From positions 57,218-121,217 of the forward strand of contig NMRB01001607.1 in the NCBI GenBank assembly GCA_002633025.1: DNA of 64,000 nt, in the 5' to 3' direction. The notes beneath the pieces were generated by a model. The model was not told where the DNA came from. It saw nothing but the letters and a program-made list of their open reading frames with translations, and made no database searches. The first letter of the stretch is position 1. Each line of letters begins with the position of its first letter. This stretch comes from Notospermus geniculatus. Taxonomy: Eukaryota; Nemertea; Pilidiophora; Heteronemertea; Lineidae. The position numbers and the translations under genes were made by a program. Of this stretch, positions 54,701 to 64,000 are shown piece after piece.

Positions 54701-55991
54701 GTTGCTATTACGGCGATTACGGAAAGAACCAGCCGTTACGTCCCGTGCTGTTTATTTCCGCTAGCACCGCATATCTAACAAACAATATCAGGGACACGCT
54801 TGAAAACGGTAACAGCCAGCATCCACGCCCGATTTTCTCCGGTACAATTGTCCATCACCCCTTATATCGTAACCAGCTCATTGCAATAGACCTTTCCAAC
54901 AAAGATGGTGGGCTACTACTTTTACATGTCGCCTTGGCCATTCATTGTCCAAGAATGATATACACTTCCATGTACCAAACACATCTCTCAGACTATTACC
55001 TAACACAAACTTTGCGCCCATAGCTAAGGTTACACCTGTTGAAAATACCCGTGTTTTTCCAGACCCGTGTCAAACCCGTGTGTACGAAAATCCCCGCGAG
55101 AGGTCACACTTACATGTACTACATTGTAGTTAAGTAGCCCGGCGACAGGTGCGCTGCATGCATTGACTCTTCGGTCATGTCTGTATTGTCCCACACTGTT
55201 GGTGGCGCGAAAACGACGTCACGTAATGGCTGCGCCAACTGTAGCCGTGCGAAGAACTAACGTAAACACGGGGATTTCAAAAAGCACGGCGAGTTTGCCG
55301 TGTTCCAGACACCCGTGTTTTTCAGACACCGGTTTCATGAAGCCCGGTAATTCATACGGGTGACCGCAAAAAAACCGGGGATTTTATGTAGTGTAACCAC
55401 GGCTATAGCCTGCTTGACCAACTATGCATGCCAGCGGCCATTGAATGGTCAAGCTTCTGTCATATGATGAGAACTGTTAGACTTCCATCTTTCTTGGAAA
55501 GGTTTATCGGCGTTTTTACACGGAGTCGGTTCGATCCGGCTCGAGGTCAGTTCACTTGCTTTCTGTATCGTGAAAAAGCCATGCGCCCTGCACTCTCCTT
55601 CTCTTTTCATAGTAGGCTAGAAATTTAAAGTTAACGAACTGGCCTCGAACAGGATCGAACCGACTCACAAGTCCCGTATCATTGTTCAAAAATATCCGCA
55701 GTCATTATACATGTTAACAGCTTTCCTCACCTTCACCTGACATGCCTGAAACATGCTGCAGTTATTTGAACTTGAAACACATTCATTTTCTAAACGTTTC
55801 TGTCCAGATCGTCTTAACTGACAAACAAGAAAGGCAACCGTTTCCTGCACAGCGAACGTCTTACAGGGATTCGTCTCCAGGCAGAAGAGGGCGCATATTA
55901 ATCGCGATCTTACATAGTTGATGACGTCTTGATGAAGCAAAGCTTTGTGGCTGAGAAATTCATAACGCTGTGTTCTCCAAGGTTTCAACAT
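51238..55991 (-). CDS. Unrecognised secreted-type protein: PAN/apple-like domain plus beta-rich region
   Basis: Exons in order: about 55991-55737, 53583-52997, 51787-51238 (stop TAA at 51238-51240). Phases match at both junctions (0, then 2). Exon 1 has spaced cysteines like a PAN/apple domain (ICALFCLETNPCKTF, LVCQL, ENECVSS, NNCSMFQACQ). A Cys-rich linker follows (LPCSFVDVRPCRPC). About 360 residues alternate short hydrophobic strands with turns (EMLVSFVGKKYLVF, LYDITDGRIKKI, NGQILLSNGDILGCL, MVWNARHRSVFFEVRL), which looks like a beta-propeller. No transmembrane segment. The 5' exon with a signal peptide was not found. I cannot name the family. Confidence 0.6.
51805..52262. mobile_element. 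Three abutting palindromes
   Basis: 51805-51960 (GCGAGCGG(T/A)GCGGTTTTCAC), 51958-52131 (AAAGCCTGCCGCACACTGGAG) and 52131-52262 (TTTACATCGAGGCAC) lie end to end, each with arms of 45-60 bp, just upstream of the last PAN-gene exon. Confidence 0.85.
52828..52915 (-). repeat. tRNA-derived SINE fragment
   Basis: On the minus strand TGGCCCAGTGGTTAAGGCGTG (A box, stated in part) and GGTTCGAGTCCGG (B box) are well spaced, with a long tRNA-like loop between. The acceptor stem is not complementary. Confidence 0.55.
52997..53583 (-). CDS. Beta-rich exon 2 of the PAN-like gene
   Basis: AGTTCTAG acceptor and GTATAC donor, 587 bp, phase 0 to 2. It opens with the CPC-type linker and ends VRCCTVKKLSR. It is one of the longest frames in the window and lies outside repeats. 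Confidence 0.65.
53600..55700. other. Intron 1 of the PAN-like gene
   Basis: Contains a G-rich purine tract with undetermined base at 53826 and the foldback 55021-55407. No further exon recognised. Confidence 0.4.
55021..55407. mobile_element. Foldback with GTGTAACCACGGCTA end
   Basis: Left end TAGCTAAGGTTACACCTG, right end TATGTAGTGTAACCACGGCTA. Carries (A)CCCGTGT boxes. Relative of 19746-19994. Confidence 0.7.
55737..55991 (-). CDS. PAN-like exon
   Basis: The frame is open from 55991. Its acceptor is unresolved (AG at about 55992, or an inner AACACAG). The donor is GTGAAG after ACQ, or GTGAGG six bases on; both keep phase 0. Seven or more cysteines. Confidence 0.55.
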
Positions 55992-56017
55992 CTTAAAATG
56001 CCACTGTATGCCTCGGA

Positions 56018-56370
56018 CATACCTCAGTATCCCTCCCCTGGTGGCGAAATCTGGAACGAACGTGATAAGACTGGTGTCCTGTCTAAACTATAGAAAACCA
56101 GTGGTAACACCTAGGCTAGACTGATACCATATCGAAACCTCAGCTGACAAAATGGTTGCATTTTTTTCATCATTTGAGAAGTTCAACGCGCTGTCAGCGT
56201 GACTGGCCCCTCATCAGGTAACTTACCATTTAAAGGTAACACGCGTGATTTGAATTTTGCGTCAACTCATTCTTTTATGTGTGGCAACAGTCTCAATGCC
56301 AAATTTGGTAACTTACATGTAGATCATTCCGATTGAAAGATTTGAACAGTCTTATCCAGTATGAATAGAC
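56018..56370. repeat. CCTCATCAGGTAAC repeat, copy 1
   Basis: Shares GCTGACAAAATGG, AGTGGTAACACCTAGGCT and CAACAGTCTCAATGCC with 62732-63010. Confidence 0.7.
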
Positions 56371-56402
56371 GAGTTTGCGTCCGCCGCGAGATAGAAACCC
56401 TA

Positions 56403-58060
56403 AAGGCCGCCGTGCACGTGTGCGTTTTACGCTGCGTCATGCGCTTCTCCCATTATTTTGAAGCAGAGCGGCGGAAAATAACAAACGACTTAAGCTAGAT
56501 TCATACTTTTACGCCGTAACCAATACGGCGCTCTGCGGCGTCATCATAATTTCCCGTACGTACATTACGTAGCGTCGTTCATACTTTTTCGCATTCCGTG
56601 TGATGACGTACGTAAACGTATTTTCCCGTCGGGCCTACGACTACGTCAGTACGCACAATGTTTCATGCTTTCCGCTTCGTTGTATCCTGCGCCGTGCAAG
56701 TAATCACACAGCGCTTCTACTGGGCAAGTGATGGAACCACGCACTGTAGGTACAGGCGCTACTCCGTGCATGTGTCAAAATATCAAGAGATTTATAGAAA
56801 TTTCCAGAATCGAGAGCTGCGTATGGTGGCCTTTTAAGAGACATTCAATGTTTTTTCAATGTTCGACCTCCTTAGTTTCTCTTGATATTTTTCTGACGGG
56901 ATTTTGCCGCGGGATTAAAGTTTTTTCCCCGGAAAAAAACATTTATTCCGCAGACGGAAGAAGCATTTAAATGTTATTTCTGCGGAATTCATTTTTTCCA
57001 CGGAAATTAATTTGTTACTGGAGATCGGACCAGGTACATGTAGTACCTTAGAGGTGACAGGCGCCGATGTTTCCATTTCGTCGGTCTGACTCTGACAGAA
57101 AATATCAAGATGTAGTAGGAATATTGTGATGGAACATGGTTTACTAGATTCCGACAAGAAATAAAAATCGATTGATATGTGGTAGGCCCCCTATGTCAAT
57201 TTTGACCCAGCCCGGCATTGCGGAGAAATGGGCCCGTGCCACAGTCATGTAGAATGAAACCTCTCAGCCGATCAGAATTGAGAATGTAAATGACCGGGAA
57301 AGTTATAGTTATAAATGAAAAAGCTTGACTTTTGTTTATATTTTATTCGTGCCAGTACATCTTGTGGGCGACGGCCACTTTTGCCTACATGTAGGCCTAG
57401 CTCAGAAATGCTAAATCATTGTAAATCACGTTGAGATGAAGCGGGAAGTCATGAGACTAGAGCCTAAGATATCTGCTTCAAGTGTGAATACCCTTAATTG
57501 CTATAAATCAGCAACATCTTTCTCGACAGCCTATTGCGCTTTGTTGCGTATACGTAAAAAGATAAAATCATCCCAACCCATGCGGATTCCCTACGTATTC
57601 TACGTAGCGTAACCAGAAACAACGTCAACGTAATGTCTGCGGGTACGTCATCTACGTACGTAATGACGTCGTGACGCCACGACGTCAGCGTAACGTCATC
57701 GAAATACGTACGGACGAAAATTACGTTACGCAACATTACGGCGTAGAAGTATGAATCAAGCTTTAACGCATCACGCAGCGTAAAACGCACAAGTGGCCGG
57801 AGACCTTTAAAGGCCTGGGTCCACCTGTGCGTTTTACGCTGCGTGATACGTAAATCTTTTGTTATTTTCTGCCGCTCTGCTTCCAAACAATGGGCGAAGC
57901 GCATCACGCAGCGTAAAACGCACATGTGGACGGCGGCCTTAAAGGTCGGGTCCACTTGTGCGTTTTGCGCTGCGTGATGCGTCAAATCTTTTGTTATTTT
58001 CCGCCGTTCTGCTTCCTAAAAAAAGATTTGACGCATCACGCAGCGCGAAACCATTACAAG
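56403..58060. mobile_element. Cluster of nested foldbacks with TGCGTTTTACGCTGCGTGATGC arms
   Basis: Arms occur at 56420, 57775, 57830, 57905, 57960 and 58035 in both orientations. Between 56495 and 57770 lies another pair of arms (TTCATACTTTTACGCCGTAA and complement). Confidence 0.75.
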
Positions 58061-58504
58061 AAGTTTTCTTCCATGAGTGATGACGTCATCAGCCTAATGG
58101 TTAAGCAGTGCATTTTCCGGGTATTTTTACTGATCAAACTTAAGATTTATGTGCAACATGTTTGCAATTATACCAAATTGAGTTTCTGAAACTCAGACGA
58201 GTGGTGTATTATTTGTTGATGCCGAAGTTATTGCTATTGTACCACATATTTTGACTGCGCGCAAGCACTAAAGAACCCTGGCCAACCTCATGCTCAAGTT
58301 CCTACGGATTGTACTAACTCTACCCAGGCTCTGTCACTTGGACACTATCTCTTGATGTGTCTCGGTAGAAAGCCTGAGATTGAATACAGTGGCGCCACCA
58401 AATACGCTGGTGGTCTATCATGTTCTGGAGGTGTTTCGAAGGGCGTTTGCACTTCTGTAGACCACCATACTGCGGCGCTGTGGTGTTTTTGTTCATGCAG
58501 TTCA

Positions 58505-58738
58505 GCTTTAACCCAAAGCGCTCCAATGTGCTATGTGGCCCCCTGCAGATGACCTTTATGTCCATGTGAAGTTTCGGCCTGATCGGACATCCAATATGGC
58601 CACCAGGTGGCATAACCCAAAAATCATCAAAGTCTTTTCTGGGAACGACTTGACCCAGATTGCTCATAACTGATATGTACCTCCCTCTGTCATTAGACTA
58701 TTATGTCCAACCCAGTGAGCACATAGTCCATGGACCAT
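58505..58738 (+). repeat. AGCTCACC-family repeat, right end only
   Basis: Ends GAGCACATAGTCCATGGACCATTT, with GGCCACCAGGTGGCATAACC inside. Confidence 0.7.
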
Positions 58739-58804
58739 TTCATTTTAACTTACAAAGCTAACATTTTGGGATAAGTTAACGGCAAGATAAACTAACAGTG
58801 ATTT

Positions 58805-59616
58805 TTAGCCCGCTTGGCCGCAGGGCCCAGCAGGGCTTAAGCTGTGGTTGGGTCATTGAGTGGTGGTCTGTCGTGCGTCAATCCGTACGTACGTACATAC
58901 ATACGTACGTCCGTAAACTTTTGGTTTGTTAGCGCTCTAGCGCCTTTATTTTTTGAGGAATCTTTTTCATCTTTGGTGGGTGTGTATATGGGCCTAAGAT
59001 CTAGGTCGAGTTCGATTTTGAGCGTGGTTGGATTACTCTTTTGGCCTCCAGGGGGCGTTTTGTGAAAAATTTCAAAGGGCTCTATTTTGATAATGGTTCG
59101 AACTACCGTGTTGAAACTTTCTACACATTTACCTCTAGGTTATAGCAACATACAGACAAAATTTCGTTGAAATCTGATTCTCAACTTTGCCACTAGGGGG
59201 CCAAAACCAAAATCACTAAAAGTGTTATTTCTCCCTTACCAAGAGACGAATCTTTGTCAAATTTTTATCATGGGTATATCTAATGAGGATACATAGATAA
59301 CACTTGAGTTTTTGAATTTGACCTACTTTTCAAGGTCACAGGGGTCAAAGTTCTTCTGAAATTACGAAGTTGGCCCTTTTTGTAATGGTTGCTTTGAAAC
59401 TTCGTACATATCTACCTCTAGATTACTCACAAACGAATTTTCGGTGAAAACTGATCCTTGAATTTGCCACTAGGGGGCCAAAACAAAAAAAACATAAACT
59501 GCTATTTCTCCCTAACAAAGTGATGGATCTTTGTGAAATTTCTATCAAGGGTAAATAGGATACATAACATAATACTGCTTCAAGCCAAGCGGGCACAGTG
59601 CCATTGGCACTATTTT
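58805..59616 (-). repeat. GTGCCAATGGCAC repeat, copy 3 (reversed)
   Basis: TTAGCCCGCTTGGCCGCAG to GTGCCATTGGCACTATTTTT, the same element as 11645 and 26310. Confidence 0.85.
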
Positions 59617-59670
59617 TAACTTTTGTGTAACCGGCCCCTGATCTCTTTTCTTTCAAGCACATTTACAGCA

Positions 59671-59790
59671 GTCCTGGACCCATGTTCCGAAGCCGTCGTT
59701 AGGTTAACGATGTCGTTACGCTATGCATTTTCCCAGTTTTAACGACATCGTTAACCTAACGATGGCTTCGGGAACATGGCTCCTGGTTGG
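59671..59790. mobile_element. CCATGTTCCGAAGCCGTCG palindrome, copy 2
   Basis: Match of 23118-23242. Confidence 0.85.
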
Positions 59791-59962
59791 TAATTCTAAA
59801 ATACCTTGGTATCTTGTGCGTATGTTTCAAATGGATAATGCATTAGCCTCATTCTTAATGTAGCAGGTTTTGGTTACGCAGCCGAGAACCCGCTCAGTGT
59901 TTCCAAAATGGCATCCACCATTTTGTTTCTCGCTTCGAGCATTCAGAGAGGCAGAGTAAGGC

Positions 59963-60474
59963 CAGACCCAAAAATATGTCTGTTTGCTGTAACCCGACCC
60001 TGCCCTAATAGCTTGGGTAGGTAGGTAGGCATCCAAAGAAAGAAATAGCACTAAAATTGACACACAACGTGATAATATACAGGAAGTCAACTTCCAGATT
60101 TTGCAAATTTTCGACCCCAACCGGGGTCTTCTTCAGGCTGGCACTTAACAGTACAAGACTCTAGGTAGGTAGGCATATATTTTTATTTTTTTTAGTTGGA
60201 GGTGGAAAAAAATTAGCAATTTCCACAAAATAAAATAAAAATATACTAGTGTTTAAAAAACAATGTCTTTCGGGGTTTATGACACACTGGCATTCAGTTT
60301 TGAAGTGTAAAATGTTTTAGGTCGGCATACTTCGTCATTGCTGGTCGGCAAATCGGGTCCTTTGGGGCATAAAAAAAAACATATTGGCTATTACCCCTAT
60401 AAAAAGTTTTGGGTCAGTACCATTTATGTAGGGTCGGTCGGGTTACAGCAAACAGACATATTTTTGGGTCTGGC
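59963..60474. mobile_element. 512-bp element with CCAGACCCAAAAATATGTCTG ends
   Basis: Arms of about 40 bp. A second repeat with GACCCCAACCGGGGTC (60071-60160) is inside. Confidence 0.8.
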
Positions 60475-60752
60475 CTATATCGGCGAGATGGATACTCAGT
60501 GACGTATCCCGAAAATTGCTAAAAACATGGCACTTTTTGCTACTCCATGACCTACATGTAGATTCTTGAGGGACAATTGTCCTCAAACATTCATTCCTTA
60601 AAAGGAGACTCCACTCATTGTAAACTTTTGAATTTTTATCAATCCATGGAGACTATTGCCATGAGTTGTGATGTCACTAGTGTCAATAGGCTGACGACCT
60701 TTGTAGTGAATGAGCTAATACTGTGACTGCCTAGGCCTATTGGTTGTAACTT

Positions 60753-61041
60753 TAAAGCCCCACAGTATTGAATTTTATGATATTTTCAAAATGTTAGGAG
60801 AGAGCACAAAGAGGTCTCATAGCCTTATGAAGGTCCCCAAAATGCTTGTCTGACACGTACTTCAGGGAATCAAGGCCTAGTTTTCAGCACACATTAGAAA
60901 AAACGACAGGGAGAGCTCTAATGTATTCAGATGGAGCGCAGTACATTTTACACTACGGCTGACGTCGTGACGTCGTGCACTGACGTCAAGAATCGCGGCG
61001 ATGATTTGCGTTTTTCAAATTCAATACAGTGGGGCTTTAAG
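60753..61041. mobile_element. AAAGCCCCACAGTATTGAA element
   Basis: Inverted ends AAAGCCCCAC(A/T)GTATTGAATT, 289 bp. Confidence 0.7.
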
Positions 61042-61384
61042 AATATGCATTGAGCACATATTATGTGACCCGGCACAACAAAATGAGTTGGAAGTCGCAT
61101 AGAAAAAGACCGAAGGTGACACCAGAAAACAACTACAGAAATCGACAAAGTCAAATTTCACAATGGGCAGACAATCCTGAAATTAGTGAACCGTTGGTGT
61201 CACCTTGGACATGTTGGGTCGTCTTCTGTGCGCATTCCGACTCATTTTGTCTTGCCGGGTCACATTTGACATCACATGTGCTGTGCAATGGTCCCCTTGG
61301 GATGTAATTAAAATACTTAAAATGATGAGCTTGCTGATGTTAAAACAATATGACATGTTGCAGATATCAATGAATTTGAATGTA

Positions 61385-62174
61385 TTAAGGTCGATCTATA
61401 CCCATTGCGTGGCGCCGAATTGCCCAACTTAAATTCATGATAATTCATTGATAACAATGATTACAAAAATATTTCTGGTACGGTACGTTACGTATGAAGC
61501 ATCGAAATGAACTTTCACGCTAAAAAACTGGATCCTATTTCCGGATTGCCCAGAAAAATGACTTTGTTGGAAAGGCCGAAAAAATTTCCTTGAGCAATTT
61601 TACGTCAACATGCTATGTCGCATCGAAGCAAACTCTGTTGAAAAAGACGCAGCCATACCTAGCGCATGTCGGTATAACCGCAGATTTTTAAAAAATATGT
61701 TAATTATGCTTATAATTAACAAAGTTTAGCTTTTACTCCACATAATTTTCTTTGTTTTGTGAATTTCGTGGACATCTACTTCAAAAACCCAGAATCGGCT
61801 GTTATACGGACAAGTTCCATTTGGTGAACAACACATTTCCATTTTCAAAGTTTGAAAAATGTTTATAAAAGTGGGAGAAAAACTGCTCGAAAGTTTGAAA
61901 CTTTATTCTTCACGTGGGTTTGTTTACTATTTGCAACACACGTTCACTACAGTGCGTTTCCAAATATTATGTGGGCAAATCAGCGGACCATTGAATGCCA
62001 AGGCCTATAATTGACTGACAACAATAAAATCTATTTCAGCGCTAACGCGACCTAAAATTGGCGAACAGAGTAGAGGCAATTATTATTCATTATGATTCAT
62101 TCAGTTTCACACCAGTGGGTCGCTTGGAATGCGCTTGTCTGGGGGAAAACCCAATGACTATAGATCGACCTTAA
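61385..62174. mobile_element. TTAAGGTCGATCTATA element
   Basis: The ends TTAAGGTCGATCTATACCCA and TATAGATCGACCTTAA lie about 790 bp apart, with no coding sequence between. Confidence 0.6.
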
Positions 62175-62282
62175 TGATATTTCAAAAATTCAAAATTTTA
62201 CACAATGAATGGACCCTTTGACAACAGGTGAGCACTCTGGCACCATTGACGTCGGCCTAACTTCATATTTCTGCATTTACAG

Positions 62283-62406
62283 GAGCTAGCCATGATCAAT
62301 AAGGTGTTAAAACAGGTGTTCCTCCTTCTACCCCAGTATTGCCTTGGCAGAGGGCTCATCGATCTGGCCCAGAACCAGCTGTTTGCTGACACTTTTGCTC
62401 GATTTG
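62283..62406 (+). CDS. ABCA-subfamily transporter exon (transmembrane region)
   Basis: ATTTACAG acceptor and GTAAGT donor, phase 0 to 1. It encodes VLKQVFLLLPQYCLGRGLID and LAQNQLFADTFARF. The FPQ/HFCLGRGLIDM motif is a hallmark of the second transmembrane domain of full-size ABCA lipid exporters (ABCA1/2/4/7 group). No upstream ABCA exon is visible in the preceding 6 kb, so a long intron is implied, possibly enclosing the PAN-like gene on the other strand. Confidence 0.88.
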
Positions 62407-62479
62407 GTAAGTTCCACTTTGTATTAAAGTGCCACACTATGCATAGATCCAAAATAAAGCACAAAGAACAACACACAAA

Positions 62480-63010
62480 ATGATATAATAAGAAAAGTCG
62501 TCCAAGTTTTGCAAATTTTCGACCCCAAGCGGGGTCTTCCTCAGGCACTTTCTAGAAGAGATTCCAGAAAAGACTCCAGAAAAGGTTTTCCAGAAAAGAC
62601 ATTCCAGAAAAGACTTTTCTGGAATCTCCACTAGAAAGTGCCTGAGGATGACCCCGGTTGGGGTCGAAAATTTGCAAAATTTGGAGACGACTTTTCTTAT
62701 TATATGCCACGATATGCATGAGGTGACTCTGTATCCCTCGCCACCTTGATAAGGCTGGTGTCTGTCCAACCTAAATATATAGCCAGTGGTAACACTGAGG
62801 CTGGACTGATACTATGTCGAAACCTTAGTTGACAAAAATGGCCGCCATACTTTTCATCAGTTGAGAAATTCAGTGCGCTTTTATAGCGTGACTAACCCTT
62901 CATCAGGCAAGGTAACATGCTTCAACTCATTCTTTTATGTGTAGCAACAGTCTCAATGCCTAATTGGTAACTTAGATAATTCAAATACATTGTAGATAGA
63001 TTTGAACAGT
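62480..63010. mobile_element. Foldback (62480-62700) plus CCTTCATCAGGCAAG repeat (62732-63010)
   Basis: In the ABCA intron: arms GCAAATTTTCGACCCCAAGC and complement around TTCCAGAAAAGAC repeats, then the relative of 56018-56370. Confidence 0.75.
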
Positions 63011-63247
63011 CTTGTCGAGCGTGCATTGACACAAGATCACGATCAACCTCGCCACCATGAATTAGTGGTATGGTATACAGTGTACATCAATCGCATCTGT
63101 AAACCTATGAACGAGGTTGCAGAAAGGTCAAAGGTTACGTCGGCCACCAAATAGAAAACCTAATGCATACAGAGGCGCTTTAATCGGGTTCACTTTAAAC
63201 TGGTGTCAGTGGTTTGCATTTTGAGTGAACATTTTGTTTTATTTCAG

Positions 63248-63377
63248 GTGAGGATATTTTTGAGGATCCCTTCACCTGGGACTTGTGTGGAAGGAACCTT
63301 CTTGCCATGTTCTTTGAGGGGATCTTTTTCTTTGGACTGGTACTGCTCATTGAATATAGATTTTTCTGTAAACCAAG
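63248..63377 (+). CDS. ABCA-subfamily transporter, next exon
   Basis: TTTATTTCAG acceptor and GTAGGC donor, phase 1 to 2. It encodes DPFTWDLCGRNLLAMFFEG and VLLIEYRFFCKPR, the last helix before the second nucleotide-binding domain in ABCA proteins (W-D-L-x-G-R-N-L in family members). The Walker motifs would follow to the right of the window. Confidence 0.88.
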
Positions 63378-63460
63378 GTAGGCTCAATTCTAGGCTTGGT
63401 CAGTCTTATTTCTGGCTGTGTGCTGTGGTTCAGCAATGACTAAAATGGATGTTTTAATAG

Positions 63461-63560
63461 CTCACCTGGTGAGATGTTACGGTGGTGTAGCATCCGTCGT
63501 CATCCATCGTTGTCGTCGGTGGCGGCTGTCGTTAGCGGGACATGTTTTGTAACCGCTGGG
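63461..63560 (+). repeat. AGCTCACC-family repeat, left end
   Basis: AGCTCACCTGGTGAG, GTCGTC repeats, then TTTTGTAACCGCTGGGGCT. It breaks off at about 63567. Confidence 0.7.
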
Positions 63561-63746
63561 GCTGTCAGGCCTCTCAATTACATGGTGATCATTACACCCT
63601 GTATTTTTCCAGCCTAATTTGGGCACCCAATTTTAGTCAAGGTGACAACCATGCGCACACGCAAAATGGACATTTGGAAGCCAAAATCCTGTCTAAACAG
63701 CTTACACAGGAGCTTGGCTTCCAAAATATATGTCCTTTATAGCTTA

Positions 63747-64000
63747 GTTAAAGCTGACGTGAACGAACAAAAAGCCCCCATGCGACGAGCAAGAGAATTG
63801 CAAACGCCCTGCAAACACCTCAAACGAAGGCTCAGAACATGATACACCCCACGACGCCAGGAGGGCGCCACCTTATTTGCCTTCAGGCAACAGAGCTGTC
63901 AACATCTCCGGATACCTCTTACACTACTCAAAGAAAAAAAAATTGTAGTCATTTAGACGGGATTCGAACCGTCGACCGTCTAATTTGTAATCCACCGCTC
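63747..64000. mobile_element. Left half of the AGCTGACGTGAACGAAC element
   Basis: Same as 5743-6384 but lacking the first tRNA-like block: TTAAAGCTGACGTG through the GGCGCCACCTTATTTGCC arm and into a minus-strand tRNA-like segment that runs off the window. Confidence 0.8.

Noticed and set aside
54171-55023. Plus-strand open frames of 88 and 122 residues
   Set aside because: No recognisable domain, partly covered by a foldback element, and antisense to the PAN-like gene.
56915-57157. Minus-strand frame with a hydrophobic N-terminal stretch, considered as signal-peptide exon of the PAN-like gene
   Set aside because: No ATG in frame at the right place and no clear donor; it sits within a transposon cluster.

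Overview
This is eukaryotic nuclear DNA from an invertebrate animal. Short exons with GT-AG introns are spread over tens of kilobases, there are AATAAA signals, and small DNA transposons are unusually dense. The class A receptor pair in single exons and the modular foldback elements would fit a marine deuterostome (echinoderm or hemichordate type) or a lophotrochozoan. The species cannot be fixed from sequence alone. There are no bacterial operons, rRNA genes or intact tRNA genes. I built the exon models by hand from splice sites, reading phase and remembered family patterns. No search was run.

Layout. (1) 854-31164 (+) holds the 3' part of a secreted M12B (reprolysin/ADAMTS-like) zinc metalloprotease gene. 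Eighteen exons were found. They encode the catalytic domain (HELGH plus a G..HD continuation split across an intron, then a Met-turn), three tandem six-cysteine ADAMTS-type modules and a short CC.SC tail. Splice phases agree at every junction except one uncertain donor. The propeptide and signal peptide lie left of the window. (2) 32988-43155 (-) is a complete DDB2 gene, the UV-damage-recognition WD40 protein, ending tail to tail with the protease gene. It carries two alternative versions of one exon only 22 nt apart, in phases that forbid using both. (3) 46746-49942 (+) holds two nearly identical single-exon rhodopsin-class receptors in a tandem duplication of about 2.4 kb. (4) 51238-55991 (-) is an unrecognised gene: a PAN/apple-like exon, a Cys-rich linker and about 380 residues of beta-rich sequence. 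(5) 62283-63377 (+) holds two consecutive exons of an ABCA-subfamily transporter that continues beyond the window.

The space between exons is dominated by palindromic (foldback) nonautonomous transposons. Many families have near-perfect arms: a TAGGGAGGTTTCGCAA-ended group with several unrelated interiors, a group bounded by TTAA, a GGGCCGTATGCATAAA group, a GGGTGATATGAATAAAAA group and others, often nested. Longer elements also recur (AGCTCACC and GTGCCAATGGCAC families), along with inverted minisatellite arrays, tRNA-like SINE segments and a LINE reverse-transcriptase remnant.

The observations most worth following are the mutually exclusive DDB2 exons, the three-module protease built from exon triplets of constant phase, the recent receptor duplication, the PAN-domain orphan, and the transposon families that share ends but not interiors.
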